Shown: in pieces, positions 26,895-35,706 of the stretch
How positions within the stretch are numbered: position 1 is the first letter of the stretch
Layout: each line of letters starts with the position of its first letter
Source: Rhodocytophaga aerolata
GTDB taxonomy: Bacteria; Bacteroidota; Bacteroidia; Cytophagales; 172606-1
Assembly (NCBI RefSeq): GCF_030503435.1
Contig: NZ_JAUKPO010000001.1
Span: 558,001-622,000, forward strand
Length of the DNA: 64,000 nt
Direction of reading: 5' to 3'
Program-made: the position numbers and the translations under genes
Notes under the pieces: model-generated
Told to the model about the DNA's origin: nothing
Seen by the model: only the letters and a program-made list of their open reading frames with translations
The model's database searches: none

Positions 26895-28073
26895 ATGACA
26901 GCATCTACACAAGTAGCTATTATCGGAGCCGGACCGGCAGGCCTCACCTTAGCACTATTGCTGCACCGGGCAGGGATTGAGTGCACTATTCTGGAAAACA
27001 GGAGCCGTGCCTATGTAGAATCCCGAGTACGAGCCGGGTTGCTGGAGCAAAATACGGTTGACTTGTTTCATGAACTGGGTGTAGCGGACCGCCTGAACCG
27101 CGAAGGTTTAGTACATAAAGGAGTGTATTTCAGTTTTGATAGCGTACGTCAACGGATTCCGTTTGATGAATTGACAGGCGGCCGGTGCATTACCATTTAT
27201 GGTCAGCAGGAGGTAGTAAAAGATTTAATTGCCGCCTGTCTTTCCAGAGGACTGGAAATAAAGTTTGAATCAGAAGCTACGCAGGTAGAAGGAATAGAAA
27301 GCCACTCGCCTGCTATTACCTATTTCCAGAATGGCTTACAACATACTCTTACCTCTACCTTTGTAGCTGGCTGCGATGGTTTTCATGGCATTTCAAGAAA
27401 AGTTTTACCCAAAAGCAGTTATACCACATTTGTAAAGGAATACCCTTTTAGCTGGCTGGGAATATTGGCACATGCCAAACCTTCCAGTGATGAATTAATC
27501 TACTCCTATACAGAAAGAGGCTTTGCCCTTCATAGCCTCCGGTCGGAATCAGTCAGCCGCTTGTATTTGCAGGTAGAAAACAATGATGCTGTCGACAACT
27601 GGCCAGATGAAAGGATATGGGAAGAACTTGCCAAGCGGTTACATACAGAGGGTTTTGTACTCAACACCGGCGAAATCTTTGAGAAAGGTATTACCCCCAT
27701 GCGTAGCTTTATGATCGACAATATGCAGTTTGGCCGGCTCTACCTGGCGGGCGATGCGGCACATATTGTTCCACCTACCGGCGGTAAAGGCTTAAACTTG
27801 GCTGTAGCCGATATCCGCTGGCTGGCAGAGGCGTTTGTGGATTTTTTTCAACACAAAAAAGAGGAAAAGCTGAAAGCCTATTCAACCAATGCCTTGCGGA
27901 GAATATGGCGGGCACAGGATTTTAGCAATTTTATGACGTACCTTTTTCACAAACAAGCCGAGCAAGGGTCATTTGAATACCATTTGCAAAAAGCAAAGTT
28001 TGATTATATCCGCTTATCAAAGGCCTATGCCACTACAATTGCGGAAAATTATGTAGGACTAAAAGAGATTTAA
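26895..28073 (+). CDS. pobA: 4-hydroxybenzoate 3-monooxygenase
   Basis: 392 residues, the length of Pseudomonas PobA (394). It converts 4-hydroxybenzoate to protocatechuate with NADPH, O2 and FAD. Rossmann fold: VAIIGAGPAGLTLALLLH. Substrate and flavin features match the family: ESRVRAGLLEQ, GCDGFHGISR, the Ser-x-Arg carboxylate-binding pair in FALHSLRSES, GDAAHIVPPTGGKGLNLA and the terminal TIAENYVGL. Between the importer and pcaD, it provides the entry step of the pathway. The next gene starts two bases after the stop codon. Confidence 0.96.
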   Translation: MTASTQVAIIGAGPAGLTLALLLHRAGIECTILENRSRAYVESRVRAGLLEQNTVDLFHELGVADRLNREGLVHKGVYFSFDSVRQRIPFDELTGGRCITIYGQQEVVKDLIAACLSRGLEIKFESEATQVEGIESHSPAITYFQNGLQHTLTSTFVAGCDGFHGISRKVLPKSSYTTFVKEYPFSWLGILAHAKPSSDELIYSYTERGFALHSLRSESVSRLYLQVENNDAVDNWPDERIWEELAKRLHTEGFVLNTGEIFEKGITPMRSFMIDNMQFGRLYLAGDAAHIVPPTGGKGLNLAVADIRWLAEAFVDFFQHKKEEKLKAYSTNALRRIWRAQDFSNFMTYLFHKQAEQGSFEYHLQKAKFDYIRLSKAYATTIAENYVGLKEI

Positions 28074-28075
28074 TC

Positions 28076-28867
28076 ATGCAGTTTATAGATATAAACGGGC
28101 ACATCATTCATTACCAATGGCAAAATACAGGAAAAGAACACACCTTTGTATTTATCAACTCCTTAGGTACCGATTACCGGATATGGACTGCCGTGGCTGA
28201 AGCTTTACAAGAGTATGGAAATATTCTACTCTTCGATAAACGGGGGCATGGCTTATCTGATGTAGTGCCAGATACAAATGGATTAGCTGATTTTGCCAAT
28301 GATGTACAGACTTTGATTGAAGAATTAAAAATTAAAAAGTGCATTATCGTTGGACTTTCCGTTGGCGGAATGATTGCCCAGGTACTGGCTAGTAGGATAC
28401 CAGAAAAAATAGAAAAACTGGTCTTATGTGATACCCGGCACAAAATCGGGAATGCGCCTATATGGAATGACCGCATTAAAGCGGTGGAAAAAGAAGGTTT
28501 ATCCAGAATTTCAGATGGCGTAATGCAACGGTGGTTTTCAGAAAGCTTCCGCAAGGAAAATAAAATTCAGGTGACCGGCTACAAAAATATGCTGGAGCGG
28601 ACAACGACTTTGGGCTATATCAAAACTTGTGAAGCCATCCGGGATGCAGACCTGACAGAGCTAGCAAGCCAGATAAAAATCCCTACCTTATGCATCGTAG
28701 GATCAGAAGATAAATCAACCACTGTCAACGAAGTCAGAAATCTGTCGGAGCTAATCAAGGATAGCCGTTTTGAAATCATTCAAGGTTCCGGGCATATACC
28801 TTGTGTGGATAATCCGCAAGCATTGGTTAAGTTGATATATAGTTTTATTGATAGACCCAGTAAGTAA
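28076..28867 (+). CDS. pcaD: 3-oxoadipate enol-lactonase
   Basis: 263 residues, alpha/beta hydrolase that opens 3-oxoadipate enol-lactone to 3-oxoadipate. Nucleophile Ser95 lies in VGLSVGGMIAQ; the oxyanion strand is FINSLGTDYRIW and DKRGHGLSD follows; the catalytic Asp and His are in IVGSEDKST and GSGHIPCVDNP. It is a single-domain PcaD, not the PcaL fusion with PcaC found in some bacteria; pcaC is a separate gene 235 bases on. The start codon lies two bases after the pobA stop, so the two are co-transcribed. Confidence 0.93.
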   Translation: MQFIDINGHIIHYQWQNTGKEHTFVFINSLGTDYRIWTAVAEALQEYGNILLFDKRGHGLSDVVPDTNGLADFANDVQTLIEELKIKKCIIVGLSVGGMIAQVLASRIPEKIEKLVLCDTRHKIGNAPIWNDRIKAVEKEGLSRISDGVMQRWFSESFRKENKIQVTGYKNMLERTTTLGYIKTCEAIRDADLTELASQIKIPTLCIVGSEDKSTTVNEVRNLSELIKDSRFEIIQGSGHIPCVDNPQALVKLIYSFIDRPSK

Positions 28868-28900
28868 CGGTTATCACGTATGTGTGGCTGGCGGTGCAGC

Positions 28901-29046
28901 AACAGCGCGGTCTATTTTTGCCTATGCGTGAGCCGGAGGTATGTGGGATTAGCTTATCCGGGAGTAAAATAGGCTCTGTTGGTGCTGACCTTTTGTTTTG
29001 TTACTTTTATTTTGGGCAAGCAAAATAAAAGTAAAAAGATAAGGTC
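28901..29046 (+). repeat. Dispersed palindromic repeat element E1
   Basis: Located between pcaD and pcaC. The distal 60 bases (28987-29046) form a long imperfect hairpin starting GACCTTTTGTTTTGTTACTT, with the loop GGGCAAG, and ending AAGATAAGGTC. The proximal part includes AACAGCGCGGT and TGCGTGAGCCGGAG. A related element in the opposite orientation lies at 42973-43075 (E2). The resemblance in both the palindrome and the proximal part marks them as one intergenic repeat family. Confidence 0.7.
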
Positions 29047-29102
29047 TGCTACTTGAATACATAGCCAAGCCAAATGAATCTATTTCAATTGAAAGAATAC
29101 AT

Positions 29103-29501
29103 ATGAATAATGATTTATACGAAAAAGGCATGCAAACTCGCCGGGCAGTGTTAGGCGATACCCATGTTGACAAAGCCGAAGCAAACAAGACGGACTTTGA
29201 TAAAGATTTCCAGGAATATATTACGAACAATGCCTGGGGAGCTGTTTGGAGCCGTCCGGGTCTTACCAAGCGGGAACGAAGCCTGATCACCATTGCGTTA
29301 ATGGCTGCAATGAAACATGAAGGAGAACTGGAATTACACCTGAATGCTTCTAAAAATACCGGTGCCTCTATAGAAGATATTAAAGAAGTATTGCTGCATA
29401 CGGCAGTCTATGCTGGGGTTCCGGCTGTCAATCATGCCATGAAAATTGCCAAAAAAGTATTTTTTGAAACGGATAATACCAATACGAATGACACAAAATA
29501 A
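29103..29501 (+). CDS. pcaC: 4-carboxymuconolactone decarboxylase
   Basis: 132 residues, CMD/AhpD-like fold. It decarboxylates 4-carboxymuconolactone to 3-oxoadipate enol-lactone. Family marks: YEKGMQTRRAVLGDTHVDKA at the N-terminus, FQEYITNNAWGAVWSRPGL, ERSLITIALMAA and ELELHLNASKNTGAS with the conserved His, then VLLHTAVYAGVPA. There is no CxxC, as expected for PcaC rather than AhpD. Its end overlaps the start of pcaH by 14 bases. It is separated from pcaD by the E1 repeat, which may attenuate transcription of the downstream part. Confidence 0.95.
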   Translation: MNNDLYEKGMQTRRAVLGDTHVDKAEANKTDFDKDFQEYITNNAWGAVWSRPGLTKRERSLITIALMAAMKHEGELELHLNASKNTGASIEDIKEVLLHTAVYAGVPAVNHAMKIAKKVFFETDNTNTNDTK

Positions 29502-30186
29502 ACGGGATTGGGAAGTACAGCCACCTTATCTGTATCCGGCCTATAAATCTACCGGATTGCGGGCACCTACTAAACCCTTGGTTCCGCTGAAACATACACT
29601 CAGTGAACTCACTGGGCCTGTCTTTGGCCACGATGTCATCCGGCCCTATGACAATGACCTTACCCTGAATGCCCGTAAAAATGGAGAACCCTTAGGAGAA
29701 CGGATTATTGTGGCAGGCAAGGTAATGGATGAACAAGGAAGACCCATATCTAATACACTCGTAGAAATCTGGCAGGCCAATGCAGCCGGTAGATATATTC
29801 ACAAAGTGGATCAGCACAATGCTCCGTTAGACCCTAACTTTTTGGGTGCGGGCCGTTGTTTAACAGATAGGGATGGAAATTATAAGTTTTACACCATTAA
29901 ACCGGGAGCCTATCCCTGGGGAAACCATCCGAAAGCCTGGCGGCCCAATCATATTCACTTTTCGCTGTTTGGCAACCAGATTGCATCCCGGCTTGTTACC
30001 CAGATGTATTTTCCCGGCGATCCCTTATTCGACTATGATCCAGTGTTTCAAGGCGTACCAGAAAAGTACCGGCACCTGCTGATCTCCAAATTTAATCTTG
30101 ACATTACTGAACAAGATTTCGCTTTAGGTTATCAGTTCGATATAGTATTGAGAGGCAATTCTGAAACCCCGTTTGAAAGCAAATGA
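29488..30186 (+). CDS. pcaH: Protocatechuate 3,4-dioxygenase beta subunit
   Basis: About 232 residues from ATG 29488 (MTQNKRDWEVQPPYLYPAY); an open frame to 29446 would place the start deep inside pcaC and adds residues without family resemblance. With PcaG it cleaves protocatechuate between the two hydroxyls to 3-carboxy-cis,cis-muconate, using non-heme Fe3+. The iron ligands are visible as the Tyr in AAGRYIHK, the Tyr in GAYPWGN and the His pair in WRPNHIHFSLFG. The intradiol dioxygenase core is preceded by the N-terminal PcaH cap. It overlaps pcaC (14 bases) and pcaG (4 bases, ATGA), so translation is likely coupled. Confidence 0.95.
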   Translation: MTQNKRDWEVQPPYLYPAYKSTGLRAPTKPLVPLKHTLSELTGPVFGHDVIRPYDNDLTLNARKNGEPLGERIIVAGKVMDEQGRPISNTLVEIWQANAAGRYIHKVDQHNAPLDPNFLGAGRCLTDRDGNYKFYTIKPGAYPWGNHPKAWRPNHIHFSLFGNQIASRLVTQMYFPGDPLFDYDPVFQGVPEKYRHLLISKFNLDITEQDFALGYQFDIVLRGNSETPFESK

Positions 30187-30767
30187 GCACACATACCTAT
30201 CTCCAGACTCCTTCACAAACCGTAGGCCCCTATTTTGCCTATGGGCTCACAGCTGAGCAATACCTGTACGATTATTCGAGCATAAGCAATGGCAATTTGA
30301 TTGTTAATGAGCAAGTAAAAGGCGAGCGGATTACTATTTCTGGCCAAGTATGGGATGGAGTAGGAAAGCTGATACCGGATGCGATGATTGAAATCTGGCA
30401 GGCCAATTCGGAAGGTAAGTATTTGAAAGACCGTAGTCTTTTTCATGGCTTTGGCCGCTTAGGTACTGGTACTCATCCTCAAAATACAGTTGAGTTTCAA
30501 ACCATTAAACCAGGTTCCGTAAATGGACAAGCACCTCATATCAATGTAATTGTTTTTATGCGCGGCCTACTCGTCCATGCCTATACCCGGCTGTATTTTT
30601 CTGATGAAGCAGAAGCCAATGCGACTGATCCGGTATTGAAAAGTATAGATCCTTCTAGGCAGCAAACATTAATTGCCAATAAATCCAGGAGAGCTGATGG
30701 ATGCACCGCTTATGAATTCAATATTTACATGCAGGGAGAGAAGGAAACCGTATTTTTTGATGTGTAG
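30183..30767 (+). CDS. pcaG: Protocatechuate 3,4-dioxygenase alpha subunit
   Basis: 194 residues, the alpha chain of the dioxygenase. The N-terminus carries TPSQTVGPYFAYGL, the alpha-subunit hallmark, followed by the jelly-roll core ISGQVWDGVGKLIPDAMIEI and APHINVIVFMRGLLVH. The four iron ligands of the beta chain are absent here, as expected, since the alpha subunit is structural. The gene overlaps pcaH by four bases. The product should assemble with PcaH as (alpha-beta-Fe)n in the cytoplasm. Confidence 0.95.
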   Translation: MSTHTYLQTPSQTVGPYFAYGLTAEQYLYDYSSISNGNLIVNEQVKGERITISGQVWDGVGKLIPDAMIEIWQANSEGKYLKDRSLFHGFGRLGTGTHPQNTVEFQTIKPGSVNGQAPHINVIVFMRGLLVHAYTRLYFSDEAEANATDPVLKSIDPSRQQTLIANKSRRADGCTAYEFNIYMQGEKETVFFDV

Positions 30768-30770
30768 CCT

Positions 30771-32090
30771 ATGAGTATGTATGCAGCCTATTTATCGGAT
30801 GAAGAAATGGAAAGAGCCTGTTCTGAAGAGCAGTTCATCCGGCACATGCTCACGTTCGAAATGGCTCTGGCAAATGCAGAAGCCAAGGTAGGCATCATTC
30901 CCCATTCGGCTGCACAGGCAATCCAGGCAAAGCTTTCTCAAATTACCATCAATCCCTCTGACCTTGCGGAAGGAACGTTAAAAAACGGCATTCCTACCAT
31001 TCCTTTTTTATCCAACCTAAAAGAACAACTGCCAGCAGCGGCAAAGGATTTTCTGCACCTGGGAGCCACCTCTCAGGATGTACTCGATACAGCACAGGTC
31101 CTAATGATCAAGGAAGCCGTTTCTATTCTGGAAGGACACATTAGGAAGTTACTCTACAACCTCTTAACCTTGGTTGAGAGAGATGGCCAAATACCGTGTA
31201 TTGCCCGTACCAGATGGCAACAAGCAACTCCCATTCCTTTTGGGTTAAAAGTAGTGAACTGGGCTATGCCATTCGTACGGGACTTAGAAAGATTGCAGGA
31301 GATGAAAAAACGATTACTGGTAGTTCAACTGGGTGGGGCAAGCGGTTCACTGGCAGCTTTGGAGCACAAAGGATATCAGGTACTGGAAGCCTTAGCCAAC
31401 GAATTGCACCTGGGTGTTTCTTTGCCATGGCACACCCAGCGGGATTCTTTTACTGAATTCACCAACTGGTTAACGTTGGTAAGTGCAACGCTTGGAAAAA
31501 TGGGCGAAGATGTATTGCTGATGGCACAAACAGAAGTAGGCGAAGTAATTGAAAATGCACAAGGAGGCGGAAAAAGCAGTGCCATGCCTCATAAAAACAA
31601 TCCGGTGCTTAGTGAGGCTCTCGTTGGCCTGTCTAAAGCAACTACTAATCTATCGGCTCTTCAAATGCAGAGTATGTTACAGGCAGGAGAAAGAGATGGT
31701 ACTTCCTGGATGCTGGAATGGAGAAATATTCCGCAAATGCTAATCAACACAGCTACCGCTTTGAAGCATGCGATCACGGTGAGTACTCATATGCAGATAA
31801 ACAAAGAACGGATGCTGGAAAACATCAATCTTACGAACGGACTGGTGTATGCGGAACAAGCGGTTTCCTTCCTCTCCAGGCAACTACCCAAATCCGAAGC
31901 TTCCAGTCTGGTAAATAAGGCAATTGAGCTGGTGAATAAGGATAAAAGTCTGCCGGATGCACTGACAGAAGTAGCAACAGATAGAAAGATGAACTGGCAA
32001 GAACTCCTGCAACCAGAGGCTTGTTTTGGTTCTTCCAGGGAGATGATGGCAACTGCCATAAACCGGATAAAAGAAGTTTTACCTACATAA
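30771..32090 (+). CDS. pcaB: 3-carboxy-cis,cis-muconate cycloisomerase
   Basis: 439 residues, fumarase/aspartase superfamily. It lactonises 3-carboxy-cis,cis-muconate to 4-carboxymuconolactone. The superfamily signature appears as GGKSSAMPHKNNPVLSE near residue 265; other conserved blocks are HLGATSQDVLDTAQVL and ARTRWQQATPIPFG. The C-terminal domain of this branch is present. It starts three bases after the pcaG stop, and pcaF follows after 15 bases. This bacterial-type enzyme is unlike the beta-propeller enzyme of fungi. Confidence 0.94.
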   Translation: MSMYAAYLSDEEMERACSEEQFIRHMLTFEMALANAEAKVGIIPHSAAQAIQAKLSQITINPSDLAEGTLKNGIPTIPFLSNLKEQLPAAAKDFLHLGATSQDVLDTAQVLMIKEAVSILEGHIRKLLYNLLTLVERDGQIPCIARTRWQQATPIPFGLKVVNWAMPFVRDLERLQEMKKRLLVVQLGGASGSLAALEHKGYQVLEALANELHLGVSLPWHTQRDSFTEFTNWLTLVSATLGKMGEDVLLMAQTEVGEVIENAQGGGKSSAMPHKNNPVLSEALVGLSKATTNLSALQMQSMLQAGERDGTSWMLEWRNIPQMLINTATALKHAITVSTHMQINKERMLENINLTNGLVYAEQAVSFLSRQLPKSEASSLVNKAIELVNKDKSLPDALTEVATDRKMNWQELLQPEACFGSSREMMATAINRIKEVLPT

Positions 32091-32105
32091 AAAAGCAATT
32101 AACGA

Positions 32106-33311
32106 ATGGAAGCCTATATAGTAGATGGCATACGTACCCCTGTGGGTAGTTTTGGAGGAAGCTTGTCTCCGGTACGTGCCGATGATCTGGCATCCATGGT
32201 AATCAACTGTTTGATGGAAAGAAACAGCTCGGTACCTGGGGAAGCCATTGATGATGTAATTCTGGGATGTGTGAACCAGTCTGGGGAAGATAACCGGAAC
32301 GTAGCCCGCATGGCGTTGCTTTTAGCAGGATTGCCTTATACCGTACCAGGTGAAACCGTAAATCGCTTGTGCTCCTCTGGTATGTCGGCCATTGTACAGG
32401 CCGGTAGAGCCATCAAAGTCGGTGATGCCGACCTGCTGATTGCCGGAGGCGTAGAGCATATGACCCGCGGCCCGTATGTAGTATCCAAATCCAGTAAACC
32501 CTTTGGCAACGATAGCCAGATGTATGATAGCAGTTTTGGCTGGCGGTTTATTAATCCCCAAATGGAAAAAATGTATGGCGTAGATGCCATGGGCGTAACC
32601 GCTGAAAACCTGGCAGAACTATATAAGATTAGCCGGGAAGATCAGGATACATTTGCGTATCAATCTCAGATGAAAGCCAGTGCAGCTCAAAAGAATGGAC
32701 GGTTAAAGCAGGAGATCATGGCGGTAGAAATACCTGCTAAAAAGGGAGAGATTACTGTTTTTGACTATGACGAATTTGTAAAACCGGCTACTACTCTGGA
32801 AGTATTGGCCAAGTTAAAACCTGCTTTCAAAAAAGAAGGAGGAACCGTAACGGCCGGAAATGCTTCAGGTTTGAATGACGGCGCAGCTGCCATTTTAATT
32901 GCCTCAGAAGTTGCCTTAAAGCAATATAATTTAAAGCCACTAGCAAGAATTGTGAGTTCGGCTGTGGTAGGTGTAGAACCCAGAATTATGGGCATTGGGC
33001 CAGTAGAAGCCAGTAAAAAAGCCTTACAGCGTGCGAATCTGAAGATGGATAACCTGGATATTATTGAACTCAATGAAGCATTTGCCGCTCAAAGTCTGGC
33101 CTGCATTCGTGCACTTGGTTTGAAAGGTGAAGATCCACGCATTAATCCGAATGGAGGGGCTATTGCTATCGGCCACCCACTAGGCATGAGTGGAGCCAGA
33201 ATTACGTATAGTGCCGCATTGGAATTGAAAAAGCAAAATAAAAAATATGCCCTGGCTACTATGTGTGTAGGCGTTGGACAAGGCTATGCTATAATTTTAG
33301 AAAGAGTGTAA
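32106..33311 (+). CDS. pcaF: 3-oxoadipyl-CoA thiolase
   Basis: 401 residues, thiolase family. It splits 3-oxoadipyl-CoA with CoA into succinyl-CoA and acetyl-CoA. Active-site pieces: nucleophile Cys89 in NRLCSSGMSA, the Asn/His pair in ELNEAFAAQ and GGAIAIGHPLGMSGAR, and the final CVGVGQGYA. It begins EAYIVDGIRTPVGSFGG, as PcaF and FadA-like thiolases do; the assignment to PcaF rests on its place between pcaB and the CoA-transferase gene, since sequence alone does not separate it from acetoacetyl-CoA thiolase. Confidence 0.92.
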   Translation: MEAYIVDGIRTPVGSFGGSLSPVRADDLASMVINCLMERNSSVPGEAIDDVILGCVNQSGEDNRNVARMALLLAGLPYTVPGETVNRLCSSGMSAIVQAGRAIKVGDADLLIAGGVEHMTRGPYVVSKSSKPFGNDSQMYDSSFGWRFINPQMEKMYGVDAMGVTAENLAELYKISREDQDTFAYQSQMKASAAQKNGRLKQEIMAVEIPAKKGEITVFDYDEFVKPATTLEVLAKLKPAFKKEGGTVTAGNASGLNDGAAAILIASEVALKQYNLKPLARIVSSAVVGVEPRIMGIGPVEASKKALQRANLKMDNLDIIELNEAFAAQSLACIRALGLKGEDPRINPNGGAIAIGHPLGMSGARITYSAALELKKQNKKYALATMCVGVGQGYAIILERV

Positions 33312-33339
33312 AACAGTAGCTTTTTAAATATCGAATTTT

Positions 33340-33395
33340 GAACAAGGAATGTAGAAACAAGAAATTTATCCTTCTCTGTCCGATATTCCTTGTTC
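33340..33395 (+). repeat. Inverted repeat between pcaF and the CoA-transferase gene
   Basis: GAACAAGGAAT at 33340-33350 is perfectly complementary to ATTCCTTGTTC at 33385-33395. The flanks read TATCGAATTTTGAACAAGGA, resembling the TCGAACAAGGAATATCGAA-type intergenic repeats I recall from Bacteroidota. There is no T tract, so termination is unlikely; it might instead affect mRNA stability between the two genes. Confidence 0.45.
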
Positions 33396-33476
33396 ATCTG
33401 TCAAACATTCGCTCTCAACGCTAAAGAGCCTGGATAATTCAATTAACTAATTAACTCTGAGTATTTAAACAAATAC

Positions 33477-34823
33477 ATGAAAACTGTTCCTATTATCAGT
33501 GTTGAGCAAGCAGCGGCCCTAGTGAAAGATGGCGACACCCTATTTGGCGGTGGCTTCGGTATGACAGGTAACCCGGTTCACCTGCTACATGCCCTGGCAA
33601 AAACGGCCACTAAAAACCTCACCTTTATTGGCAATAACGTGGGAGAGCCTAACCTGGGCGGTGGGAAACTTTTGCTCAACGGACAAATCCGGAAGATGAT
33701 AGGTTCCTTTTTTACCAGCAATCCGGATGCTGTAAAAGCAGCTCAAAGTGGACAGGTAGCATATGAATTATTACCACAAGGCACCCTGGCAGAAGCGATC
33801 CGGGCTGGCGGGTCTGGTATCGGAGGTTTTTATACACCTACATCTGTAGGAACCGTCATTGCGGAAGGCAAAGAAACAAAAATAATTGATGGAAAAGAGT
33901 TTGTTTTTGAAAAAGGCTTACGGGCCAATGTAGCCTTTATCCGTGCCTGGAAAGCCGACACCGCTGGCAACCTGCAATACCGCATGACCGAGCAAAACTT
34001 CAATAAAGCCATGGCTACCGCGGCCGATCTGGTAATAGCCGAAGTAGAGCATATTGTACCAGTCGGTGAAATAGCTCCGGAGCATATTCATACCCAGGCT
34101 TGTTACGTAGATTACCTGGTAGAGGCACATACTACCTTAGAAGACCTGGGCACTTCCGCATCGGTTAAGTCAAGCAAGAAGAAAGTGGATGAGGTGCGGA
34201 TGAATATGGCTAGAAGAGCTTTTAAAGAACTAAAAAAAGGTGATCTGGTTAATCTGGGAATTGGTATCCCAACCTTGGTAGCTGATCTTATCGGGCCTTC
34301 AGATGGCATCATCTTACACACAGAAAACGGGATGCTGGGGGTTGGTCCAGAACCAGCGGGAGATGGCAGTGCCATGGATTATCCGGTAAATGCAGGTAAA
34401 GTGCCGGTAACGGCTCTCAAAGGCAGCAGTTATTTTGATAGTACCGATTCTTTCTCTATGATCCGGGGAAAGCATGTGGATGTAGCCATTATGGGCGGCC
34501 TGGAAGTAGATGAACAGGCTAACCTAGCCAACTGGGCTGTACCAGGAAAACCACTCCTGGGAGTTGGTGGTGCCATGGACCTGGCCTCTGGTGCCAAAAA
34601 GCTCATCATTACCATGACCCATACCAATCCGGATGGCAGCAGTAAAATTGTACCTGCCTGTAAACTTCCCCTCACTGCCATCAAAGCTGTGAATTTAGTG
34701 ATTACCGATCTGGCAGTGTTTAATTATGAAAATGAGCAATTAACGCTTATAGAACTAATGCCAGGCGCCACCTTAGAAGAGGTAAAAGCAAAAACAGAAG
34801 CTAGTTTTAGAGTAAACCTTTGA
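33477..34823 (+). CDS. pcaIJ: Fused 3-oxoadipate (3-oxoacid) CoA-transferase, subunits A and B in one chain
   Basis: 448 residues. Residues ~1-220 match the A subunit ([54 protein letters not shown]). A linker rich in Ser and Lys ([16 protein letters not shown]) joins it to the B subunit ([42 protein letters not shown]). The catalytic Glu is residue 283. It is a natural fusion similar in plan to animal SCOT, while a split enzyme is encoded at 9454-11364. Placement after pcaF points to transfer of CoA from succinyl-CoA to 3-oxoadipate. Confidence 0.9.
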   Translation: MKTVPIISVEQAAALVKDGDTLFGGGFGMTGNPVHLLHALAKTATKNLTFIGNNVGEPNLGGGKLLLNGQIRKMIGSFFTSNPDAVKAAQSGQVAYELLPQGTLAEAIRAGGSGIGGFYTPTSVGTVIAEGKETKIIDGKEFVFEKGLRANVAFIRAWKADTAGNLQYRMTEQNFNKAMATAADLVIAEVEHIVPVGEIAPEHIHTQACYVDYLVEAHTTLEDLGTSASVKSSKKKVDEVRMNMARRAFKELKKGDLVNLGIGIPTLVADLIGPSDGIILHTENGMLGVGPEPAGDGSAMDYPVNAGKVPVTALKGSSYFDSTDSFSMIRGKHVDVAIMGGLEVDEQANLANWAVPGKPLLGVGGAMDLASGAKKLIITMTHTNPDGSSKIVPACKLPLTAIKAVNLVITDLAVFNYENEQLTLIELMPGATLEEVKAKTEASFRVNL

Positions 34824-34940
34824 GGTCCCTACAGAGGATTTGCTGATTAGTAAAAGTTAAATCAGGATATAAAGTCCTTTGCTGCCATCAATAATGCCTT
34901 TTGAAAACTATCTATACTGATTGCTTCGCTGAACCACGTA

Positions 34941-35642
34941 TTACAGGTAGCCCTTTTGTTTAAGATGTTTTGCCCATCGTTCGTAGCCTGCCTGGTTCAA
35001 GTGCAGTCCATCATAGGTGTATCTGGCATCGAGGCGTTTTTGTGAATCCAGGAACAAGGAAAAAATGTCAATAAATTGGGCTTTGGTTTCAGCCGCTACC
35101 TTTTTTATAAGCTGATTAGCTTTCAATACATGCTCCTGCTTGTCGTAATGCTGCGGAAAATTTTTCACATCCGGGTTCAGGGGCAACAGGCTTTGTACAT
35201 AGATCTTCGTAGCGGGGCTCTTTTTCTGTACAGCCTGTATAATTTTGCGGTAGTTATCGGCAATTACGTCATCCGGAATATCCATCCCTATATCGTTAAT
35301 GCCTATCAGAATAAATAGTTTTGCAGGTTGCCGCTTGGTGATATCATCCAGCCGCCGTAACACGCCAAAAGTTATATCCCCACTAATTCCCCGGTTAATA
35401 ATCGTAGTATCTCCAGTTAGCTGCGCCCACTTCCCTCCTTCCGTAATGCTGTTGCCCAGAAAAATAATTCTGCCAGTTTTCACTGGTTCTTTCTCAAACA
35501 AAGCCACCCGCTTCTCATAATGGGCAGGCATATTGGGAATGGTATCGTATAAGCGCTGGTTAGTTACGGCTAGCTGTGCGTTTAACATAAACGGCGATAA
35601 GAACAAACAGAAAAAAAGAATGGGTACAACTTTTTTATTCAT
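34941..35642 (-). CDS. Secreted SGNH/GDSL-family lipase/esterase
   Basis: About 233 residues from the ATG at 35642, chosen because it opens directly into a signal peptide (MNKKVVPILFFCLFLSPF, cut after NAQ); seven more codons are open upstream. SGNH blocks: IIFLGNSITEGG (Ser replaces the usual GDS context with GNS), RGISGD (Gly), IGINDIG (Asn) and DGLHLNQAGYERW (Asp-x-x-His). This is the periplasmic GDSL type frequent in Bacteroidota and often linked to removal of acetyl or acyl groups from glycans. It is downstream of the epimerase gene on the same strand (64 bases), probably in one operon. Confidence 0.9.
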   Translation of the reverse strand: MNKKVVPILFFCLFLSPFMLNAQLAVTNQRLYDTIPNMPAHYEKRVALFEKEPVKTGRIIFLGNSITEGGKWAQLTGDTTIINRGISGDITFGVLRRLDDITKRQPAKLFILIGINDIGMDIPDDVIADNYRKIIQAVQKKSPATKIYVQSLLPLNPDVKNFPQHYDKQEHVLKANQLIKKVAAETKAQFIDIFSLFLDSQKRLDARYTYDGLHLNQAGYERWAKHLKQKGYL

Positions 35643-35706
35643 AATACTTTTACGGCTAATCAAGCTACTTCTATCAGTGGATTTTGTTAAACAAGGTATT
35701 CCGTTT

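Noticed and set aside
29446-29488. Longer N-terminus for pcaH
   Set aside because: The added 14 residues are the shifted frame of the pcaC C-terminus and match nothing in the family; the ATG at 29488 gives the normal start.
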